Positions 58,553-64,000 of a stretch of DNA of 64,000 nucleotides are shown in pieces. Position 1 is the first letter of the stretch. The number at the start of each line of letters is the position of its first letter. This stretch comes from Siphonodentalium dalli (lineage: Eukaryota; Mollusca; Scaphopoda; Gadilida; Siphonodentaliidae), in NCBI GenBank assembly GCA_032622095.1, contig CP136061.1, positions 132,810,087 through 132,874,086 on the forward strand, in the 5' to 3' direction. A program made the position numbers and the translations under genes. A model generated the notes under the pieces. The model was not told where the DNA came from, did not search any database, and saw only the letters and a list, made by a program, of their open reading frames with translations.

Positions 58553-59035
58553 AGGTACTCAATCCGATAAAACTCCTCTCAATTACTATTTCAATGGCTT
58601 CGGGGGTCAAAAATATTTGATTCGAGTCGAGGAAGTCACCCATCAAAGCTCAGATTTGTTAGATATCGATTTTAGAAATCTATTATTTTTCATTATCGGG
58701 AATTCTTTCTGGCCCAGAAGACAGTCAAAATTTCGTTATTATTACCACTTGATTATAGAGTTATCCATCCTTGTCTGTATGAATAGAGTTTTGACGTAAA
58801 ATCTCGAACAGGTTACCAAATTGACGGCAGTTATTAGTACTCATCTCGAGCGATTAACAAATTTCAAAAATCAATATCTAATAACTCTGAGCTTTGTTTG
58901 ATGGGTTCCTCGACTCGAATCAAATATTTTTTACCCCCAAAGCCAAAGAAATAGTAATATAGGACCCTCTGATCGGATTGTTGTTGTTGGAATCTGTTGA
59001 GATGGGGACCCTCATTACGGATTGAGTACCTTTAA
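58549..59035. mobile_element. TTAA-flanked MITE, AGGTACTCAATCCG ends
   Basis: TTAAAGGTACTCAATCCG left, CGGATTGAGTACCTTTAA right, long imperfect inner arms (GATTCGAGTCGAGGAAGTCA / GGGTTCCTCGACTCGAATC). 487 bp, non-coding. Confidence 0.9.
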
Positions 59036-59414
59036 ACTGACATATTATTGTCTAGCTCACGACCAAACATTTTTATAAGAAGAGAAAAACGGGGACGGCC
59101 AACTGTTCATGAATGCGTGTGATTTATTCAATCCAATGAATCCATAGCATATATATATATATATATATGAGTGGAAACCAGAAGGCAACAGAACGACACA
59201 ACTTTGATGCAGTCTCAGAAGCTGATATGCCGAATGACGATATATTGAAAACTGCATGGCCAGTGTCTCCTATATGCTCCATGCATTGTGCAATCTGGCC
59301 TTACCCATCAGAAGTTCATTTAAAGCTACAGAAAACGCATTTTCACACGAATTTTAGTGTTGTCTGTCTGAGGGTGATTTTCCCTTGGTAAACCTCGATT
59401 TAGATAATTAATTT

Positions 59415-59770
59415 CCGCTTCGCTGGAAAAATAACATCTTCCATAAATAAAAACCATATCTGCCGGTCAATTTAAATCACGTGATAGACCTTGTGCATAT
59501 ACTACCGGTAAGTGCGCCTGTTGGCCAAGAGACTCGTCTGTTAAACTTGAACTAATTATATTGCTATTTATTACTATGTATCGCCATTTAATGCATATAT
59601 AATCAAGTCTTGTACTGGCATACCGTGTATATATTCTGTCAACGAGGTCATCGCCTTATTATCTGGTCCATATATTGTAGCATTTGGCGAATATGGTTTC
59701 TATTTATGCACGGAAGAGGTCATTTCTGCAGCGAAGCAGAAACGGCCGAGTCGTTGAGAATGATCGACAG
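59415..59770. repeat. Second copy of the 34660-35040 dispersed repeat
   Basis: Starts CCGCTTCGCTGGAAA and ends near CTGCAGCGAAGCAGAAACGG, an inverted pair. Internal order matches the other copy. Confidence 0.65.
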
Positions 59771-59896
59771 GGCATTACATAATACAAACTGCAAAACAGA
59801 GTTCAGTCCCCTCGCTACGCTATGTCTGAACGCTAACGCATGTGTATTTTCTTAATACGCCCTATCACTAACTCGCGCGCGGCCATGTTGAATCCA

Positions 59897-60053
59897 CCAG
59901 GTCCGGTTCCGTGGTTTTAGTGCTACAGGTCAAAATTTTGGAGTAGCATTCCATATATGGAATTCATGAATAATTCAAAAGCTCCATATATGATATGGAG
60001 ATGCTACTCCAAAACTTTGACCAGTATCACTAAAACCACGGAATCGGGGCTGG
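59897..60053. repeat. Foldback repeat CCAGGTCCGGTTCCGTGG
   Basis: Arms pair from CCGTGGTTTTAGTGCTACAG to ACTAAAACCACGG through TTTTGGAGTAGCAT / ATGCTACTCCAAAA, with centre CCATATATGGA. A half copy lies at 22986-23042. Confidence 0.8.
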
Positions 60054-60080
60054 GAGAATCTCTGAAGCAACGGAACGGAG

Positions 60081-60315
60081 CAAGCCTTGAAATAGTGTGT
60101 CTGTCATTTGCAGAATGAGGTCCCCAAAGGGTGAATTTAGTGATTCTACCCCACATAGCGGGCTAGCATCACCAAATTAACCCTCTGGGACCTCATTCTG
60201 CTTACACCTCAGCAGAATGAGGTTCCCAGAGGGTGAATTTGGCGGGGTAGCATCACTAAATTCACCCTCTGGGGACCTCATTCTGCAAATGACAGACACC
60301 CTATTTCAAGGCTTG
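60081..60315. mobile_element. CAAGCCTTGAAATAGTGTGT palindromic MITE, compound
   Basis: Ends CAAGCCTTGAAATAGTGTGT and ACCCTATTTCAAGGCTTG. Two inverted pairs of GCAGAATGAGGTYCCCARAG stand back to back, so the element looks like a dimer of the 54134-54295 form. Confidence 0.85.
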
Positions 60316-60868
60316 AAACGGAGCATGGGTGAATCATGAATCCAATACGGCTGCGACCCAGTGATCTCGCTTAATTAAATCTAACATTTTTTATTGAAGT
60401 GTTTTGTCAGTTACAATTCATTCTGGTTTGATCTAGACAATTTTCAAATGAATATGGACAGTTCAGTTTCTCAGAATAATGCAGAAAAAATTGTAATCTA
60501 CAAAATTATCAAATTAATAAATATGATGTTTCTTTTATTACGTGTATAGGTGCGGGCAGCGGTAAGTCCTGCGTAAGTGGACTGAACTCTGCATGGAGCT
60601 TGTACAGATTATTCACTGACATCCGGTCAAAAACTTATATTAATAAGGTAGTATTAGTAAGGCTTCTTCTTCTTCCGTTTACAGTCCACCATCAACCGGC
60701 TGGTGATTATGACTAAATTTTTTGTGGCATGTAACTGCTGGCGATAATGAGTAGGATTTGTCATACTATAATTTAATTGATTTGAATTTGGAGTGTCATT
60801 ATTGGTTGATTGGATTCTTTACTGTGTCGAGTGGGTTTTCTGGGACGTCCAGCATGGATTTAGTTGCG
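60316..60868. other. No feature recognised
   Basis: Includes TTCTTCTTCTTCCGTTTACA and CAACCGGCTGGTGATTATGA; no assignment. Confidence 0.4.
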
Positions 60869-60876
60869 TCATCATC

Positions 60877-61690
60877 CAGGGGTGGCACCAGAAAATCCCC
60901 GACAGGGGGGGGGGGGGGGCTACACTAAATTACACCATATTGCCTGTTGGTATGTGAAATGAGCGCACATAGTGTGTGTGGCTAACCAATGAACCGGTAC
61001 TAGTAAATACAAAATTAATGCCTTGCTTATATATCTGAACGTAACACATAACACATGATGGTTCCGGGCCGGGCCAAAATGCGAGGGAGTCGTCATAAAG
61101 TTTAGCAATACATCAGCCATAATTAGCAGATGAGATAACTCGAAGATTAAAACCCATGAATTGTTGTGAAAATTCCTATATTCTAGGGAGGCCACTTGTC
61201 TTCTGTGTCAGTTCTAATTTCTAATTTCATTAGTTGCAAGTGCCAGCATGGTGTTTCACTGTTGGGGATATAGCTAACATGTGGCCATACTGTAGGCACT
61301 CAATGGTTCTATAGACCAATGTGACGAATGCCAGAGTATCCAACAATGATATTTAAGCACACATGTTTCAATAGATTTCCATTAGGTCTACCACTAAAAC
61401 GCTGATGGTGTAAAAATACAGGGGAATACCCCCGGATTTAATGGGAACATGTGCCATGAATATTTTGTGTGGGATATATTCCGCTGTATGTTCTCTCTCT
61501 CTGACACTTTCCCACACTGACAATCTGTACATGATTACTTCATCTTATACACACAACCGACTTACATATAGAAAATCCCCGACAAGTCCTCCCCGACGAG
61601 GGGGCTAGAGCTCCCCGACAAGGGGGCTAGAGCTCCCCGACAAGGGGGCTGTAGCCCCCCCCCCCGTGCCCCCCACTGGCGCCACCCCTG
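60877..61690. mobile_element. hAT-like non-autonomous element with 8-bp target duplication
   Basis: The target duplication TCATCATC is exact (60869-60876 and 61691-61698). Ends are CAGGGGTGGCACCAG and CTGGCGCCACCCCTG. Just inside the ends are a G15 tract (60905-60919) and a C-rich tract (61655-61669). Three 22-bp units GGGGGCTAGAGCTCCCCGAC lie at about 61598-61655. The plus frame has no transposase. Confidence 0.9.
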
Positions 61691-61698
61691 TCATCATC

Positions 61699-62260
61699 CT
61701 GGTCCTGATTATCGACTGGAATGATGGTGACTATTTGTGCATATTATGGAAAGAAAAAAATATCGTTTCTTAACTTGTTTGAATGCGTGTTATCTAAATA
61801 AATGGGTATACCGATATAGGTTTAGTCCAAGCTGAGTCACGATCGACCTGAACCCCCTCCACCCAATCTGCCAACCTCGGTGATTTCCGCATAATTATAC
61901 TACTATTTCTGCCAAGTATGATAATCCGAGAAGTTGCGATTGCCCCTCCACCCTTTAAGCAAATGTCCAAAGGCATTTTCGGATGTATCAAGGATGAAGA
62001 GAGTAACAATTGAAAATCTCACTAAAGCAGAGCTGGAATGACCCCGGTAAAGTGGTCCTGGAAAAAAATCTTCATCTCTTTCAGATTTCAAACTCACAAT
62101 TTATTCACATGAAATAGAGAGTGACATATGAGAGCTTTTAAAGGCGTATATAGTTTTCTACTTTCTTACATTGGACACAGTATTATGGTATCATCTAAAA
62201 CTATATATATAAGCCTAGACATGATACAATATGTCTGCACTAGGCTAAATGTGTATGCTC
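61699..62260. other. No feature recognised
   Basis: Overlapping minus frames (61794-62097) are open but unrecognised. Confidence 0.4.
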
Positions 62261-62725
62261 TTAAAGGTACTCAATCCGATCAGACGGTCCCCATATCATC
62301 AAGATACAACAACAACAACATTTCTTCAAAATACGCTTTAGTTATCAGAATCGATTTATTGCAACAAAATAATGCTAGCAACTGGCAACTATGGTATCAA
62401 ATTTCCCAAAACTTGTTACTTATCAACATTTTGTTCAACAAGATATGGCGTATTATCACTTAAGTATCACGAAATTTGGCCGTATTACAACTTGGTTTTA
62501 GAGTTATCCATCTTCATCCGCAATTTTATCCCAGACCATCCGTTTGACCACGTGTCTTTGGGCCACTTTTAATTGCACATCCAGAGAAATAACATACATC
62601 AAAAATCGATATCTGCACTCTGAGCTTTGATGGGTGGGTTCCTCGACTCGAATCAAATATTTATTTACCCCCGAAGCCAAAGAAATAGTAGTTTAGGAGC
62701 GTTAATTCGGATTGAGTACCTTTAA
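62261..62725. mobile_element. TTAA-flanked MITE, AGGTACTCAATCCG ends
   Basis: TTAAAGGTACTCAATCCG left, CGGATTGAGTACCTTTAA right, 465 bp. The left half has diverged from the other copies; the right half matches them (GGGTTCCTCGACTCGAATC, CCGAAGCCAAAGAAATAGTA). Confidence 0.88.
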
Positions 62726-63044
62726 ACAATTACTATTATTTTGACACAGCGACCGAGATAATTATGTCAAAATTTAATGTTTCACCAATTTAATTATTCA
62801 ATCCGAGAGGAGTGTTCAGAAAGAGTATCTGTATTATTATACTCTTGAACATGTAAATCAATTTCGCATATTAGGCTTTTCATAATAATAATAAGTGTAA
62901 TACAAAATCTGAATTACGCCTTTAAAAGCCTGACAATGCATATTTCAGATTTCAAGAATGGCCCTTTCATTTAGTTGGTGAGATACTTAAATGTGAAATT
63001 AAAAGCATTGAAACTTACTCCTCTGTCTAAATTATGAGCATTCA

Positions 63045-63336
63045 TTACCACACATGTGAGAACAAATCGCTGGGAGAGCTTGGTAACGATGGTGTCTGGT
63101 CAAACGCGCACTTGTTTCGAGTTTCCGGGTTAGGTGCTGGTGCACTCGGCCGTGTTGTCGGGAGCACGTAAACCGTGTTGTCGCACATGCATGGAATGGC
63201 TGGTTTGGTTTTGCGCAACATTATAATTCCAAGTTTTGCAAGAATTCGGCCGTTGATAACGCCCAGTTTCATTACCAGTAGGGACCGATATTTTAGACAC
63301 CAACCAGTTGTTAGTTTAGCAACATCGATTCCAAAA
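63045..63336 (-). CDS. Possible exon of an unknown gene
   Basis: A good acceptor on the minus strand (CGTTTCTTTCTTTAG) precedes 96 open codons that run to a stop at 63045. This stretch is richer in G, C and CpG than its surroundings. The peptide begins FGIDVAKLTTGWCLKYRSLL and later has VYVLPTTRPSAPAPNPETR. The frame also stays open upstream of the acceptor to an ATG at 63485. I recognise no family. It could be the last exon of a gene that continues beyond 64000, part of a lncRNA, or chance. Confidence 0.25.
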
Positions 63337-63705
63337 CTAAAGAAAGAAACGTGAGTAGAAAATTCAAGGTCGAAATTCATGTGCGAAAATAGGGAAGGTT
63401 TCACAAAAGAACGATTAAGAACTGAAACTGTCACCTGATACAAGTCTTTTACCTGTATCTGTAGATATTTCAGTGCAGGAACCAATTAATGTTGTAGATG
63501 CACTGGTCCAGGTGCTACCACGTCCGAGTAACTTTATAATCCTGTGGTTGTTGTTGGCTTCATCAGGACAGATGATCAGTTGCTGATAAATCATTAAATG
63601 TCTCTAGTGGAGTAGTGCTTTAACTGCTGGTGATGTATTCACTAGGTGCTATTCTCTGTATGTTTGTCATCCATCAATTTGCCGAAGGAGAGTTATATAC
63701 ATACA

Positions 63706-63871
63706 TGTTATCGCTGCAGTGAATTGATCTGGGGCGAAGTATCACGTCGAGTTGAAGAGGTCAGATCGCTGGATCAAACGAGCCGCCGCAGGCGTCGAGT
63801 TTGATCCAGCGATCTGACCTCTTCAACGAGACGTGATGCGAAGCCCATATCAATTCACTGCAGCGATAACA
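63706..63871. repeat. 166-bp near-perfect palindrome
   Basis: TGTTATCGCTGCAGTGAATT pairs with AATTCACTGCAGCGATAACA. The arms continue through TTGAAGAGGTCAGATCGCTG to a CGAGCCGCCGCAGGCGTCG centre. GC-rich arms in AT-rich surroundings. Confidence 0.88.
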
Positions 63872-63886
63872 GGTTTATTATATGAC

Positions 63887-63941
63887 GTGCTTTTTATTTG
63901 CTTTTTATTTAAAAAGCACATGCTTTTTATTTTAAAAGCAC
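63887..63941. repeat. GTGCTTTTTATTT inverted and tandem repeat
   Basis: GTGCTTTTTATTTG, CTTTTTATTTAAAAAGCAC and TGCTTTTTATTTTAAAAGCAC form two nested hairpins next to the palindrome. Confidence 0.75.
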
Positions 63942-64000
63942 AATTCCTCTCATTAATTAAGAAATGAAACCAATTCACACGCTCGCTAGTATCAAAAATA

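Noticed and set aside
1-64000. tRNA, rRNA or snRNA genes
   Set aside because: No convincing A/B-box pair with a cloverleaf and no rRNA stretches noticed on either strand; a covariance-model scan would be needed to exclude them.

Overview
This window is AT-rich nuclear DNA from an animal. It carries one gene I can name with confidence, a spliced radial spoke head protein 3 gene (RSPH3, flagellar/ciliary axoneme) on the minus strand. Most of the rest is small non-autonomous DNA transposons, foldback elements, satellite DNA and decayed LINE pieces. Introns, GT/AG splice sites, LINE remnants of the IExEIHF type and high palindromic-MITE density suggest a marine invertebrate with motile cilia, most likely a spiralian (mollusc, annelid or brachiopod). 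The species assignment is inference only.

Layout. 1-18.3 kb: no gene recognised; hairpin-rich MITEs near 3.9, 5.7, 6.6, 7.8 and 8.5 kb, inverted repeats at 9.5-10.3, 12.0, 13.6-14.3 and 15.3-15.7 kb. 18.4-18.9 kb: 3' end of a LINE ORF2 (minus). 18.9-21.1 kb: about 65 copies of a 34-bp satellite with higher-order repeats of 7 and 9 units, abutting the LINE. 21-28 kb: tandem repeats, MITEs and a 1.3-kb inverted repeat (26.9-28.2 kb). 28-35 kb: sparse, with palindromic MITEs. 35.4-56.7 kb: RSPH3, with a noncoding first exon, seven coding exons and a last intron of about 12.7 kb full of MITEs and tandem repeats. 57-58 kb: a decayed LINE reverse transcriptase joined to tandem repeats. 58.3-64 kb: more TTAA-flanked MITEs, an hAT-like element with an exact 8-bp target duplication, a possible exon of an unknown gene near 63.0-63.3 kb, and a 166-bp palindrome.

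RSPH3 was reconstructed from the sequence. The coding exons join in phase to a protein of about 400 residues with the conserved RSPH3 blocks in order. The start codon has an excellent Kozak context. Upstream of exon 1 is an imperfect RFX X-box, as expected for a ciliary gene. The predicted C-terminal exon lies far downstream and is followed by a 103-bp tandem copy of itself.

At least three MITE families, plus a 358-bp foldback element, are bounded by TTAA, the target of piggyBac-type transposases; no transposase is in the window. I found no convincing tRNA, rRNA or CRISPR. I see no clearly new biological system. The most interesting items are the satellite's two higher-order periods, the hairpin module shared by two MITE families with different ends, the duplicated RSPH3 terminal exon and the nested elements in RSPH3 intron 4.
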